From Colwellia sp. BRX10-3 (GTDB lineage Bacteria > Pseudomonadota > Gammaproteobacteria > Enterobacterales > Alteromonadaceae): DNA of 64,000 nucleotides. Location of the stretch: contig NZ_JACGWA010000003.1 in the NCBI RefSeq assembly GCF_014077505.1, forward strand, positions 1-64,000. Reading direction: 5' to 3'. This document shows, piece after piece, positions 1-9,387 of the stretch (its first letter is position 1; each line of letters opens with the position of its first letter). The position numbers were made by a program, and so were the translations under genes. Under the pieces are notes generated by a model that saw only the letters and a list, made by a program, of their open reading frames with translations, was not told the origin of the DNA and ran no database searches.

Positions 1-1
1 G

Positions 2-91
2 GAATGGTCGGCAAGTAAAAGTAAATCAGCAATAAACAAAACAAGCCAAAGTTATTTGGATCACCTGCTCCGCCTGAAAAACGAGAAATAA
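2..91 (+). CDS. C-terminal end of a truncated gene
   Basis: An open frame enters from the left edge and ends with TAA at 89-91, giving 29 residues that end in YLDHLLRLKNEK. The charged, helix-like tail looks like a genuine protein end, and the next gene on the same strand starts about 100 bp later. The product cannot be identified from this fragment. The call rests only on the open frame and amino-acid character. Confidence 0.4.
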   Translation, partial: EWSASKSKSAINKTSQSYLDHLLRLKNEK

Positions 92-198
92 CATTTTATT
101 TATTCTATTGAATTTTTATTATTGATTATTAAGAAAAAATTTGATATTTGGTCAATTTGTCCACACTTAATAATAAAGCTTATTTAGTGAAATTTATA

Positions 199-1020
199 AT
201 GTTGTCTTATTTATTACCTGTGTTAATTGGTTTATTGCTGATGTCTTATTTGGCTGGAAAGCCCTATTGGCTTGAATATAAGCGTAGATTAATCAAAGTT
301 AAACCTTTTAAAAAGCAATGGCGAAAAATTATTCAGCAAAGAATGCCGTATTTCAGGCAAATGCCAGCTGACTTACAGTTGCAATTAAAAAAGCACATTC
401 AGGTTTTTTTGGCTGAAAAAGAATTTGTTGGTTGTAATGGCGTTGTTATTACCGACGAAATAAAAATTACCATAGCGGCTCAAGCTTGCTTGTTATTACT
501 GAATCGTAAAACTAATTATTACCCAAAGTTACGCACCATATTGGTTTATCCAAGTGCCTTTGTAAAACAGCAGCAGACACGAAGCGGTGACGGGGTATAT
601 TTTACTCAAAAAATGGTCTTAGCTGGAGAGTCTTGGGATTTTGGCAAAATAGTGTTGTCGTGGCAAGACACTTTAAAGGGGGCAAAAATTCCAGACGATG
701 GTCGCAATGTGGTGATCCATGAGTTTGCACACCAACTTGACCAAGAAGATGGCCGTGCTAATGGTGCACCAATATTATCAGCAGGGCAAAGTTATCAGTG
801 TTGGTCTGAAGTCTTTTCTAAACAGTTTGAAATACTACAAAAGCAAGCCAATGCTGGTGAACCCTCGCTGTTCGATTATTATGGTGCGACAAACCCTGCA
901 GAGTTTTTTGCGGTAGCAAGTGAAGTGTTTTTTGAGCAGTCTCGGCAATTTAGCCAACAACACCCCAAGCTTTATCAACAACTAACTCAGTATTACCATG
1001 TTGATCCGATCTATTGGTAA
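199..1020 (+). CDS. mtfA: MtfA-like zinc-dependent peptidase
   Basis: The 273-residue product resembles the MtfA (DUF980/M90) family of zinc peptidases. In E. coli, MtfA titrates the glucose repressor Mlc; whether this copy does so is unknown. The HEFAH motif at 716-730 supplies the two zinc-binding histidines and the catalytic glutamate, and the family's downstream NPAEFFAVASEVFFE segment supplies the further glutamate ligand. Residues 1-19 form a hydrophobic segment, so the protein is probably membrane-tethered. An in-frame TTG at 148 would add 17 residues, but ATG 199 is preferred because it directly precedes the hydrophobic segment. A bidirectional hairpin cluster separates it from convergent katG. 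The family assignment is firm and the start is less so. Confidence 0.85.
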   Translation: MLSYLLPVLIGLLLMSYLAGKPYWLEYKRRLIKVKPFKKQWRKIIQQRMPYFRQMPADLQLQLKKHIQVFLAEKEFVGCNGVVITDEIKITIAAQACLLLLNRKTNYYPKLRTILVYPSAFVKQQQTRSGDGVYFTQKMVLAGESWDFGKIVLSWQDTLKGAKIPDDGRNVVIHEFAHQLDQEDGRANGAPILSAGQSYQCWSEVFSKQFEILQKQANAGEPSLFDYYGATNPAEFFAVASEVFFEQSRQFSQQHPKLYQQLTQYYHVDPIYW

Positions 1021-1071
1021 CGCTTTTTTAAAATGATAAAAAAGCGAGTATTACTGTTCAGTAATACTCGC
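1021..1071. terminator. Overlapping bidirectional hairpins between mtfA and katG
   Basis: Two perfect inverted repeats share bases 1044-1046. The first pairs 1021-1030 with 1037-1046 and has A/T-rich arms that give a T run on either strand. The second pairs 1044-1056 with 1059-1071, a 13-bp arm with a 2-base centre. They lie between the stops of two convergent genes, so they probably end transcription from both sides. Because the arms overlap, only one hairpin can form at a time. Confidence 0.75.
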
Positions 1072-1101
1072 TAAACTCATTTATATTTACCTATACCAGA
1101 C

Positions 1102-3324
1102 TTACTTTAGGTCAAAGCGATCTAGCTGCATCACCTTAACCCAAGCTTTTACAAAGTCAGCGACAAACTTATTGTCAGCATCATCTGAAGCATAAACCTC
1201 GGCAATAGCGCGTAATTCAGAGCTTGATCCAAAGATTAAATCTACTGGCGTTGCCTGCCACTTTAATTTATCTGACATGCGATCATAGCCTTGATATACC
1301 CCAGATTGGGTATTGTCTTTGCGCCAAGTGGTCGACATATCGAGTAAGTTGATAAAAAAGTCATTGGTTAACACCCCTGGTGTTTTAGTCAGTACGCCTA
1401 AAGCTGAACCATCATAATTGGCATTAAGTACGCGCATACCACCGACTAAAACGGTCATTTCTGGTACATTTAAGCTCAGTAAATTTGCTTTGTCGACCAG
1501 CATTGCGGTTGGCGACATATAACTTTCTTCATCGTAATAATTACGGAATCCGTCAGCATTTGGCTTTAAATAATTAAAAGATTTCACATCAGTTTGAGCT
1601 TGAGTCGTATCAGTACGACCGGCATTAAAAGGCACGACAATATTATGTCCGGCCGCTTCAGCCGCTTGTTCAATCGCTGCAGCGCCACCTAAAACAATTA
1701 GGTCAGCTAACGAAACTTTGCTACTTGGCGATTGCTGATTAAAGCCACTTTGAATTGACTTTAATTTAGCTAACACTTTACTTAACTCAGCAGGGTTGTT
1801 TACTTGCCAGTTTTTTTGTGGCTCAAGTTGAATTCGCGCACCGTTTGCACCGCCACGCATATCGGTAACTCGATGACTGGCCGCTGACGCCCAAGCTGTT
1901 CTTACTAATGCTGAGATTGATAGGCCTGAATTAAGTAGTTGTTGTTTCAATTGAGCGATATCCGATGTCGAGACTAACGGGTCTTTAACCTCAGGGATCG
2001 GATCTTGCCATGAAAGTATTTCACTTGGGATGTCTGAACCAACATATCTAGCACGTGGCCCCATGTCACGGTGGGTTAATTTAAACCAAGCCTTAGCAAA
2101 TGCTTTGTCGAATTCTTTTGGATCAGCTCTAAAGCGTTGAACAATTTTAAGAAAACTAGGATCTTCTTTAAGTGCTAAGTCAGTAGTGAACATGATTGGC
2201 GCATTACGCTTATTAGCTATATGTGCATCAGGCACTAAATTAGCCGCTGATTCGTCACTAGGTATCCACTGAATTGCACCTGCTGGGCTTTTAGTTTGTA
2301 CCCAAGTAAAGCTCATTAAGTTATCAAGGTAGTTAGATGACCATTGTGTTGGTGTTACAGTCCAAGCGCCTTCTAAACCACTGCTAATTGTATCAGCGCC
2401 AACACCTGAGCCACATTTGTTTTTCCAGCCTAAACCTTGCTCTTCAATGCCTGCTGCGGCTGGCTCTGCGCCAACACATTTTTGTGGTTTTTTAGCACCA
2501 TGTGCTTTGCCTAAGGTATGTCCACCAGCAATTAACGCCACTATTTCTTCATCATTCATCGCCATACGTCCAAACGACATTCTAATATCGTTGGCAGCTA
2601 ATAGCGGGTCTGGATTACCATGTGGTCCAACGGGATTAACATAAATCAACCCCATTTCTACTGCGGCAAGTGGCCCTTTTAATTTACCTTTACTATCACG
2701 TCTTTTGTCATCAAGCATAGCGGTTTCTGGACCCCAGTAAACTAAATCAGGCTCCCAGTCGTCACTCCGGCCACCGGCAAAACCAAAGGTTTTAAAGCCC
2801 ATTGACTCTAATGCTACATTGCCAGAAAGTACCATTAAATCAGCCCATGAAATTTTACGACCGTATTTTTGTTTTACTGGCCATAATAAACGCCGAGCTT
2901 TATCTAAGTTAACATTATCAGGCCAGCTATTTAACGGGTCAAAACGCTGTTGTCCACCTGAGGCTCCTCCTCGGCCATCATGTACGCGATAAACGCCAGC
3001 ACTGTGCCACGCCATTCTGATCATTAATGGGCCATAATGTCCCCAATCGGCAGGCCACCAAGATTTTGAATCAGTTAATGTTGTTTCTATGTCTTTTTTT
3101 AATTGGCTTATGTCTATGGTGGAAAATTCTTTAGCATAGTTAAATTGCTCACCATATGGATTAGATTCAGCGCCGTGTTGGCGCAGCGGGCTCAAGTTTA
3201 ATTGCTCTGGCCACCAAAATTGGTTGGTTTTGGCAGCGTCAGCTCCAAGTGCTGTACTTGATAGCGTGATTGATGAAAGTGCAACTGAAATAGCGGCAGT
3301 TAATGAAAGTGTTTTTTTAAACAT
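1102..3324 (-). CDS. katG: Exported catalase-peroxidase KatG
   Basis: This 740-residue bifunctional haem enzyme disproportionates hydrogen peroxide and oxidises small donors. The distal triad R103-W106-H107 is present in RMAWHSAG, as are Y228 and M254, which with W106 form the catalytic Met-Tyr-Trp adduct, and the proximal haem ligand H269 in [11 protein letters not shown]. The degenerate C-terminal repeat domain follows. Residues 1-28 form a signal peptide with a hydrophobic core ending in ALGADA, so this is the exported rather than the cytosolic form. It is divergent from an oxyR gene across 296 bp, which suggests peroxide induction by OxyR. Length and catalytic residues are normal for the family. 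Confidence 0.97.
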   Translation of the reverse strand: MFKKTLSLTAAISVALSSITLSSTALGADAAKTNQFWWPEQLNLSPLRQHGAESNPYGEQFNYAKEFSTIDISQLKKDIETTLTDSKSWWPADWGHYGPLMIRMAWHSAGVYRVHDGRGGASGGQQRFDPLNSWPDNVNLDKARRLLWPVKQKYGRKISWADLMVLSGNVALESMGFKTFGFAGGRSDDWEPDLVYWGPETAMLDDKRRDSKGKLKGPLAAVEMGLIYVNPVGPHGNPDPLLAANDIRMSFGRMAMNDEEIVALIAGGHTLGKAHGAKKPQKCVGAEPAAAGIEEQGLGWKNKCGSGVGADTISSGLEGAWTVTPTQWSSNYLDNLMSFTWVQTKSPAGAIQWIPSDESAANLVPDAHIANKRNAPIMFTTDLALKEDPSFLKIVQRFRADPKEFDKAFAKAWFKLTHRDMGPRARYVGSDIPSEILSWQDPIPEVKDPLVSTSDIAQLKQQLLNSGLSISALVRTAWASAASHRVTDMRGGANGARIQLEPQKNWQVNNPAELSKVLAKLKSIQSGFNQQSPSSKVSLADLIVLGGAAAIEQAAEAAGHNIVVPFNAGRTDTTQAQTDVKSFNYLKPNADGFRNYYDEESYMSPTAMLVDKANLLSLNVPEMTVLVGGMRVLNANYDGSALGVLTKTPGVLTNDFFINLLDMSTTWRKDNTQSGVYQGYDRMSDKLKWQATPVDLIFGSSSELRAIAEVYASDDADNKFVADFVKAWVKVMQLDRFDLK

Positions 3325-3498
3325 TTTAGTTCCTCAGTATTTTATGACTGTTGATTCATTTGTGGGAATCAATGTGTTTAAGCATAGTGCTGAACAGTTT
3401 TTTTTGATAATCGATTGAATGGAAGATAGTGTTCTGTTTTTTGAATGAGTGAATTTTTTTCATTAAATCATGGTGTTGTAGGTGTTGTGCTAGAAATA

Positions 3499-3516
3499 GT
3501 TTATTTGAGCATAAAC
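3499..3516. promoter_or_regulatory. Candidate regulator site between katG and oxyR
   Basis: An inverted repeat, GTTTAT-6 bases-ATAAAC, lies in the 296-bp divergent gap between katG and oxyR. Its T-rich left and A-rich right arms fit the loose dyad preferred by LysR-type regulators. OxyR sites are degenerate, so this is only a candidate operator; no full four-box OxyR consensus is evident. Confidence 0.3.
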
Positions 3517-3620
3517 TTAGACTAACAGGATGATAAAAAACTGATTAAACTAGGTTTTATGTTCGATAATATCTATCAACTCTAACTTTTAACGATCACA
3601 GGTAACTCAAACGGAAAATT

Positions 3621-4523
3621 ATGATCTCACTAAAACAATTACATTATGCGCTTGCCGTTGAAAAAACCTTACATTTTAAAAAAGCCGCTGATGCCTGTAA
3701 TGTTTCTCAATCGGCATTAAGTACCGCCATTATTGAACTTGAAAAGCAGTTAGGTAGCACCATTTTTGAGCGTAACAATAAACAAGTGTTAATCACTAAA
3801 CATGGCCAGTTAATTTTAAATAAAGCAAAAATGATCAAGCTAGAAATTGACGAACTTTTACAAATATCACAGTCGAACAAGTTGCCATTTATTAACCCTA
3901 TGACTATTGGTGTTATTCCAACGATAGGTCCGTATCTATTACCTAAAGTATTACCCGAAGTTAGGCGACAACATCCCAGCTTTAAATTGAAAATAATAGA
4001 AGATCAATCGCAAGTATTAGTCGATATGGTCAGGCGAGGTGATATTGACGCTGCTGTGCTAGCACTGCCATTTCCTATAGAAGGTTTAATGAGCTTTAAT
4101 TTCTGGCATGAAGATTTTTATTGGGTCAGTCACAAAGATGAATGCCCCAGTCAACTAGAAGAAATAACCAGTGAAGAATTAGAAATTGACAAACTTATGC
4201 TGTTAAAAGATGGCCATTGTTTAAAAGATCACGCATTAGCGGCTTGTAGTATGCAAAATGACAAACAAGACAGCGATTTTGATTCAGCAAGTTTACATAC
4301 TTTAATTCAAATGGTAGCGGGTAAATTGGGTACGACTTTAGTTCCGCAAATGGCGCTAGATCAATTGATTTACAACGAGTCAGAAATTAGGGCGATACAT
4401 TTAAATGAACCTGGTCCGCATCGCACTATATCGTTAATTATTCGTCCTAACTATGTTAGAACTAACGAACTGACAATGTTAAGAGATATATTTAATCAAG
4501 AGTTAACTAAAAAGTGTGGTTGA
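3621..4523 (+). CDS. oxyR: OxyR-type peroxide-sensing LysR regulator
   Basis: A 300-residue LysR-family activator. An N-terminal winged helix-turn-helix spans residues 1-60 (FKKAADACNVSQSALSTAI), followed by an effector domain. The two redox cysteines of OxyR are visible at C200 and C209 within KDGHCLKDHALAAC, the same spacing as C199/C208 in E. coli OxyR. Peroxide forms a disulphide between them and switches the protein to an activator of katG-type genes. Divergent katG at 1102-3324 fits this role. The ATG at 3621 gives a normal N-terminus (MISLKQLHYALAV). Confidence 0.95.
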   Translation: MISLKQLHYALAVEKTLHFKKAADACNVSQSALSTAIIELEKQLGSTIFERNNKQVLITKHGQLILNKAKMIKLEIDELLQISQSNKLPFINPMTIGVIPTIGPYLLPKVLPEVRRQHPSFKLKIIEDQSQVLVDMVRRGDIDAAVLALPFPIEGLMSFNFWHEDFYWVSHKDECPSQLEEITSEELEIDKLMLLKDGHCLKDHALAACSMQNDKQDSDFDSASLHTLIQMVAGKLGTTLVPQMALDQLIYNESEIRAIHLNEPGPHRTISLIIRPNYVRTNELTMLRDIFNQELTKKCG

Positions 4524-4666
4524 AGCATTTAATCGTAACGGCTTAGGCACGAGGTTTGGCATTGCGATACATCTGTTTTTTAGAATGACTTTATTGATTT
4601 TATCAAATTTACTGGATTAATTAAGTGAGCAACAATGGAGGTATATATAATTAAAAGGAAGAAATA

Positions 4667-4816
4667 ATGAAAAACATAATTGTAAACATTCAAATCCTAT
4701 TGAATTTAACTAATCACCGTAATACTGACGTGAAGTCGGAGCAACAAACTGAATGTAACTACATAAATAATTACTATGGTGATCAGCAATGCCAACCCAT
4801 GCAAGTTGAACCATAA
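4667..4816 (+). CDS. Possible 49-residue peptide with two cysteines
   Basis: An ORF opens at ATG 4667, 5 bases after an AAGGAAG ribosome-binding site, and ends with TAA at 4814-4816. The product starts MKNIIVNIQILLN and then becomes polar, with C30 and C42 flanking a Tyr/Asn-rich loop (NYINNYYGD). No family is recognised. The site lies alone between oxyR and the MATE gene and its stop codon is part of a 7-bp tandem repeat. The strong ribosome-binding site is the main support; it may also be chance. Confidence 0.4.
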   Translation: MKNIIVNIQILLNLTNHRNTDVKSEQQTECNYINNYYGDQQCQPMQVEP

Positions 4817-4830
4817 ACCATAAACCATAA
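4810..4830 (+). repeat. Three tandem ACCATAA heptamers
   Basis: ACCATAA occurs three times in a row, followed by the related AGCCTAA. The first copy contains the stop codon of the small ORF at 4667-4816. The array is short and probably arose by slippage. Confidence 0.7.
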
Positions 4831-4917
4831 AGCCTAAAGCATCAAGTGGCTCTAACATACTTGTAGAGGTTGTTTATAGCGGCATTTCTGACAGCATTAA
4901 TGAGGTAGATTCAATCG

Positions 4918-6303
4918 TTAATTAAGCTGAACTATTGTTAATGGCGTTAGCTTAGTCGGCAAGCGTTTTTTAAACTCGCGGCGTAATAAATAAAAACTAA
5001 GTACTGCTTGCAAGCAAACGGTTGTGACGGAAATATACCAAAGCTGTTCAATCTTAAAGTCATCTTGGTTAGATAACCAAAGCGCAGGAAAAACGAAAGT
5101 TAGTAACCTCGCTGCTGTACTTAATAATGCGGGCCAAGTGTTACCTAACGACTGGAACATACCTGAGCAGGTAAAAACAATGCCTGAAGGAACAAAGTTC
5201 CAGCATATAATTTGTAAAAATGCCGCACTTATAACGATCACTTGCTTATCTGTGGTAAAGCCCTCTAGTAATAACTCCGCTTGCCATAAACAAACGATAG
5301 TAAGTAGTGCCATTAACGAGCAGGTCATGATCGCAGACCAAGTAAATGTTTCTCTAACCCTTTGGTAGTTTTTTGCACCAAAATTTTGTCCAGCAATAGC
5401 GGGTGCGGCAAAAGCAATAGCCATAGCGGGCAAAAATAACGACTGCATAATTCTTGAACCTAAACCAAACCCTGCTTGTGCGTCGGGACCAAACTGCTGG
5501 ATTAGCCAATAAATAGTGGCCATATAAAGAAACATTAAAAAGAACTCTCCGCCAGCCGGTAAGCCAATAGCGAATAATTTTTTGAGGCAAAGCGTATCAA
5601 CTCGCCAAAGAGAAAAGTTAACACCTACGTATTTTTCTGAGGTTTTAAAGTAGTAAATCAAGAGAATAACAGCAAAAACAACCGAAATAGAGCTCGCCAA
5701 CCCCGCGCCAGCAATACCCATTGCGTAACCGGTACCCCAACCAGCAATTAAGATAGGTGAGAGTATAATGTTAACTAAAATAGACATCATTTGGATCACC
5801 ATGGTAGGTTTAACTATCCCGGTCCCCCGAAGTGCTGCGCTGATAGAAACCATAAGAAACTGCAACGCCATACAGGGAATAAACCAATTTAAATAGTCTA
5901 AGCCCATTGCTACTGTTTCAACATCTTGAGAAACAGTATTAAGATAACTTTGAGCACCTAAATAACCGATCACGCAAACTACCACACCAATGACACTTGA
6001 GATCATCATGGATTGATTGAAAATGTTATTTGCATTTAGTTGGTCTTTTGCGCCAACAGCATGGGAGATAAGTGTTGCTGTGCCAATATTGATAATTTGT
6101 GTTAAGGCAAAAATTAAAAACATGGCATTGCCAGCTAAGCTCAAACCAGCCAATGCGGTTGCACCTAATTTACCAACAAAATATAAATCGACAAGAAAGT
6201 ATAATGTTTGCACAAACATTCCTATCATCATAGGCATTGCCATGGTGATTAAGTGTTTTGGGATTGAACCTTGTGTCAAATCTTTCATTTTGTTGAAATC
6301 CAT
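4918..6303 (-). CDS. MATE-family multidrug exporter
   Basis: A 461-residue inner-membrane transporter with about twelve hydrophobic segments in two repeated halves, typical of the MATE (NorM/DinF) fold, which exports cationic drugs and metabolites in exchange for Na+ or H+. The N-terminal segment (MAMPMMIGMFVQTLYFLVDLYFVG) and the second-half GLPAGGEFFLMFLY segment correspond to the duplicated MATE core. Length is normal. It stands alone with no adjacent regulator. Substrate cannot be deduced. ATG 6303 is the first start and gives a natural short cytosolic N-terminus. Confidence 0.93.
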   Translation of the reverse strand: MDFNKMKDLTQGSIPKHLITMAMPMMIGMFVQTLYFLVDLYFVGKLGATALAGLSLAGNAMFLIFALTQIINIGTATLISHAVGAKDQLNANNIFNQSMMISSVIGVVVCVIGYLGAQSYLNTVSQDVETVAMGLDYLNWFIPCMALQFLMVSISAALRGTGIVKPTMVIQMMSILVNIILSPILIAGWGTGYAMGIAGAGLASSISVVFAVILLIYYFKTSEKYVGVNFSLWRVDTLCLKKLFAIGLPAGGEFFLMFLYMATIYWLIQQFGPDAQAGFGLGSRIMQSLFLPAMAIAFAAPAIAGQNFGAKNYQRVRETFTWSAIMTCSLMALLTIVCLWQAELLLEGFTTDKQVIVISAAFLQIICWNFVPSGIVFTCSGMFQSLGNTWPALLSTAARLLTFVFPALWLSNQDDFKIEQLWYISVTTVCLQAVLSFYLLRREFKKRLPTKLTPLTIVQLN

Positions 6304-6469
6304 CAGAAAACTATAAATATTAGCAAGCCGAATTCTATACTTTATAGAGCCATTTTACTTTGGTTGATTAGCTTGGGGTACTGTTAAGCTTATAAATGTC
6401 TTAATAAAATTTTATTACAGCTTATTTAGAACTCAATAATTAAGTCTGATTATTGAGTGCAATGATAGA

Positions 6470-6802
6470 TTAAACATCGCTAAGGGTAGGTATTCTTAAT
6501 ATTTCACGTTTTAAAAGACGCTCTGCAACCTCAGCAGGAACTTGATAAAATTCGTTAACGTATGCTTTCGCATTTAAATATTCTCGAATTTTATTTTCGA
6601 CTTTACATGGATTTTTACATTGCAGTGAAAACACCAGAGTATAGTCTCCAGGTGTTTTAGCGGACAATGTAATTGCGTATTGTATTGGATCTATAGGGGT
6701 GCAGCCAATTTTGATTACATCGCTAAAAAATGAATGAGTCATTACATAAACATTGCCATAGGCAACATCTTTGGTATTGGTGGGTTGCTCAGTATTTTCC
6801 AT
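6470..6802 (-). CDS. Small GIY-YIG-like (T5orf172/MUG113-type) protein
   Basis: The 110-residue protein resembles the compact GIY-YIG-related domain of the T5orf172/MUG113 group. The start VYVMTHSFFSDVIKIGCT matches the usual VYVM...KIG.T opening, followed by helices and an ...EFYQVP.. strand. Canonical nuclease residues are only partly recognisable, so catalytic activity is doubtful. It is a lone gene between the MATE exporter and rhlE. A DNA-binding or processing role is inference from the family. Confidence 0.65.
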   Translation of the reverse strand: MENTEQPTNTKDVAYGNVYVMTHSFFSDVIKIGCTPIDPIQYAITLSAKTPGDYTLVFSLQCKNPCKVENKIREYLNAKAYVNEFYQVPAEVAERLLKREILRIPTLSDV

Positions 6803-6936
6803 TACATAATTAACCTAAATTGATGATCTATATGGCGGTTTCAATAATTTATTAAAAATTAAATGCCAACCATAATATCTAGCGACATATAAACGATTAT
6901 ATCAGTAACTTTAACTGGACGCTGGCGCTTTAAAAA

Positions 6937-6965
6937 TTACATTAAATCAAAGTGAATGTTATAAT
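6937..6965 (+). promoter_or_regulatory. Candidate promoter of the RNA helicase gene
   Basis: A perfect TATAAT -10 hexamer at 6960-6965 lies 67 bp before the helicase start at 7032. The -35 region (TTACAT at 6937-6942, 17-bp spacer) is weak. It is the best promoter-like element in this gap. Confidence 0.45.
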
Positions 6966-7031
6966 CGCCGCCAATTTTGAGCGGGCTTGCCTTTAGCCTT
7001 CATGCTAGCCATAGACTTAAAGAGATTTTTA

Positions 7032-8231
7032 ATGCCATTTTCCCAACTTGGGTTATCAAACCCGCTTGTAAATGCGATAGCTGATTTAGGTTATCATCAA
7101 CCCACTGATATTCAAAAACGTGCCATTCCTGTTATTTTATCGGGTAAAGATGTTATCGCTGCTGCGCAAACTGGTACAGGGAAAACCGCAAGTTTTGTTT
7201 TGCCCTTGTTAGAAAAACTTCAGGCTGCTGAAAGTGATACTGAGCGTAATTTACGTGGTAAGCGCATTCGAGTGCTAATAGTAACGCCTACTCGCGAGTT
7301 AGCGGTTCAGGTTGAAGCTAATATTGCTCAATATGGCAAATATTTAAACGTAAGCTCTATGGCGATGTATGGCGGCACAGAAATAGAGCCGCAAAAGCAG
7401 CGTTTAATTTGGGGCATTGATATATTGGTCGCAACCCCAGGTCGATTACTTGATATGGCGCATCAACGGGCGGTGTACTTTGATCAACTTGAAGCTTTCG
7501 TACTTGATGAAGCCGATAGAATGTTGGATATGGGCTTTATTGATGACATTAATAAAATTATTGAACGTTTGCCAGAACAACGCCAAAATTTATTATTCTC
7601 GGCCACTATTTCTGACGATGTCAGGGCGCTGGCTAAAAGAACACTGCATCATGCCACGGAAATTTCTATCGCTAAAAATAGTGATTCTGAACCTAAAATA
7701 GCACAATGGTTAGTTACGGTAGATAAAGGTAATAAGTCAGCCTTATTAAGTTATCTGATTAAAGAACAACAATGGCACCAAGCCCTTATTTTTATTGAAA
7801 CTAAGCATGGCGCGGCAAAACTTGTTAGCCAATTAGAAAAGCGTGGCATTAAAGCTGAGTCAATTCACAGTGGTCGAACGCAAGCAATACGCGAACAAAT
7901 TTTAAATGATTTTAAAGCGGGTAAAATTGAATTTCTAGTCGCTACGGCCATCGCAGCGCGCGGTATCGATATTGGCGAACTAGCTCGCGTGGTCAATTAT
8001 GACTTACCTGATAAAGTAGACGACTATACTCACCGTATTGGCCGTACAGGTCGTGCAGGTAAAAACGGAGAAGCGATATCTTTTGTCGCCAAAGACAACT
8101 TTAGAAACCTTTGCGCGATTGAAAGTAACTTAGGACATGTTATTGAGCGCCGGGAGTTTGATGAATTTCCGGTTAAAAAAGTGGTACCAGTGTCAATTTT
8201 AAATTATGTGCCTAAAAACAAACGTAGTTAG
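7032..8231 (+). CDS. rhlE: DEAD-box ATP-dependent RNA helicase, RhlE type
   Basis: The 399-residue helicase unwinds short RNA duplexes using ATP, in ribosome assembly or RNA decay. It carries the Q motif (YHQPTDIQKRAIP), Walker A AQTGTGKT, PTRELA, DEAD, SAT in LLFSATIS, and HRIGRTGR, in canonical order. The short basic C-terminal tail resembles RhlE rather than the long tail of DeaD or SrmB. An in-frame TTG at 6987 would add 15 residues, but ATG 7032 matches the family start MPFSQLGLSNPLV. The gene is preceded by a TATAAT box. Confidence 0.93.
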   Translation: MPFSQLGLSNPLVNAIADLGYHQPTDIQKRAIPVILSGKDVIAAAQTGTGKTASFVLPLLEKLQAAESDTERNLRGKRIRVLIVTPTRELAVQVEANIAQYGKYLNVSSMAMYGGTEIEPQKQRLIWGIDILVATPGRLLDMAHQRAVYFDQLEAFVLDEADRMLDMGFIDDINKIIERLPEQRQNLLFSATISDDVRALAKRTLHHATEISIAKNSDSEPKIAQWLVTVDKGNKSALLSYLIKEQQWHQALIFIETKHGAAKLVSQLEKRGIKAESIHSGRTQAIREQILNDFKAGKIEFLVATAIAARGIDIGELARVVNYDLPDKVDDYTHRIGRTGRAGKNGEAISFVAKDNFRNLCAIESNLGHVIERREFDEFPVKKVVPVSILNYVPKNKRS

Positions 8232-8383
8232 ATAAAATATGCGGCTCAATTCCAAAGGTATTGATCTCATTTTTACATTCAATGTAGCAATGATAGAATA
8301 AGCATAGTGTTATAGACGCTTGCTTTTAAGCTGCTAGAAAGACGAATTAAGAATCATAAACAAGTAAGAGTATAGGAAATTTA

Positions 8384-8644
8384 ATGAACCCAATTATTGC
8401 AATTTTAAAAGAACATAACGTTAGTGATGAGCAAACTAAAGCGGTATTTCAAGCGCTAACAGAAAACCCAATTATGGCTATGGCGATAGTACAGCAATTG
8501 GGTATTCCACAAGACAAGTTACAAGCATTGATGATGATGCTAATGCAAAATCCAGCTTTGATTAAAGAAGCGGTAAACGAATTAGGATTAGATTTTTCGA
8601 AAGTAGAAGCGGCTAAGTCTGCGCTAAATAAAGAAAACCCATAA
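8384..8644 (+). CDS. DUF2999 family protein
   Basis: An 86-residue helical protein matching the DUF2999 family, known mainly from Shewanella- and Colwellia-type bacteria; function unknown. It is methionine-rich in the middle (QALMMMLMQNP) and ends with a conserved LGLDFSKVEAAKSAL-type helix. No signal peptide is present, so it is probably cytosolic. It lies 150 bp after rhlE on the same strand and is followed by a hairpin. Confidence 0.85.
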   Translation: MNPIIAILKEHNVSDEQTKAVFQALTENPIMAMAIVQQLGIPQDKLQALMMMLMQNPALIKEAVNELGLDFSKVEAAKSALNKENP

Positions 8645-8655
8645 TATCAAATTAG

Positions 8656-8685
8656 CAGCAGGGCTAGGGTGACTTTACCCTGCTG
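8656..8685. terminator. Hairpin after the DUF2999 gene
   Basis: CAGCAGGG at 8656-8663 pairs with CCCTGCTG at 8678-8685 across a 14-base loop, followed by a T-rich stretch. It lies between convergent genes and could serve both. The downstream T run is imperfect. Confidence 0.55.
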
Positions 8686-8724
8686 TTAATTTAGAAAAAA
8701 TTTTGTGTCAGAAATTTAGCAAAG

Positions 8725-9387
8725 TTATTCTACGCGTATAGTCGCTTTAATAATTTTCACTTCTTTTTGTGTGCGCCCAGAACGACTGCCTAAACTTTCA
8801 ATGGCCGGCAATGTTGTCTCTAATCCCTCAACCACCTCACCAAAAATAGTATGCTTGCCATCTAACCAAGGCGTTGCTGCAAAAGTAAGAAAAAACTGGC
8901 TGCCGTCGGTATTTGGTCCTGAGTTCGCCATACTTAATAATCCAGGCTTATCGTGACTTAATGACCCTTCAAATTCACCAGCATATTTATAACCTGGATT
9001 ACCGCTACCATTACCTAACGGATCGCCTCCTTGTGCCATAAATTTATAGATCACACGATGAAAAACTAAATTATCATAAAAGCCAAGCTTGGTTAAATAA
9101 ATAGTGCTAGTGGCATGCATTGGCGCGGTTTCTGGAAATAACTTAACCACTAACTTTCCTTCAGTAGTTTCTAAATCCCAAAAATATTGCGCTTCTGGAT
9201 TAAACTCAACCAACGCTGGCTCTGCAAGTGTAGTTTTCCAGTTGCCTTGAGTTTTATCTATTTTTTGTTGCTCAATATAGGCATTTACTGCTTTTACTGC
9301 GGGATCAGGACTAAAACAACCGGTTAATGTAATTAATGAAATAATCATTATGTATGTTTTTAGTGATGAAAAATGGCTTTTCAGCAT
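8725..9387 (-). CDS. Cyclophilin-type peptidyl-prolyl isomerase lipoprotein
   Basis: A 220-residue cyclophilin that catalyses cis-trans isomerisation of prolyl bonds. An N-terminal signal with lipobox LTGC indicates a lipoprotein, so it probably helps fold envelope proteins. The cyclophilin domain shows the catalytic FHRVIYKFMAQGGDP segment, SMANSGPNTDGSQFF and WLDGKHTIFGEV. ATG 9387 is chosen over the upstream start at 9429 because an AAGGAAG ribosome-binding site lies 5 bases before it and the signal peptide starts there. Confidence 0.92.
   Translation of the reverse strand: MLKSHFSSLKTYIMIISLITLTGCFSPDPAVKAVNAYIEQQKIDKTQGNWKTTLAEPALVEFNPEAQYFWDLETTEGKLVVKLFPETAPMHATSTIYLTKLGFYDNLVFHRVIYKFMAQGGDPLGNGSGNPGYKYAGEFEGSLSHDKPGLLSMANSGPNTDGSQFFLTFAATPWLDGKHTIFGEVVEGLETTLPAIESLGSRSGRTQKEVKIIKATIRVE

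Noticed and set aside
5024-5368. A 114-codon plus-strand open frame
   Set aside because: It is antisense to the MATE exporter with its normal length and helix pattern.
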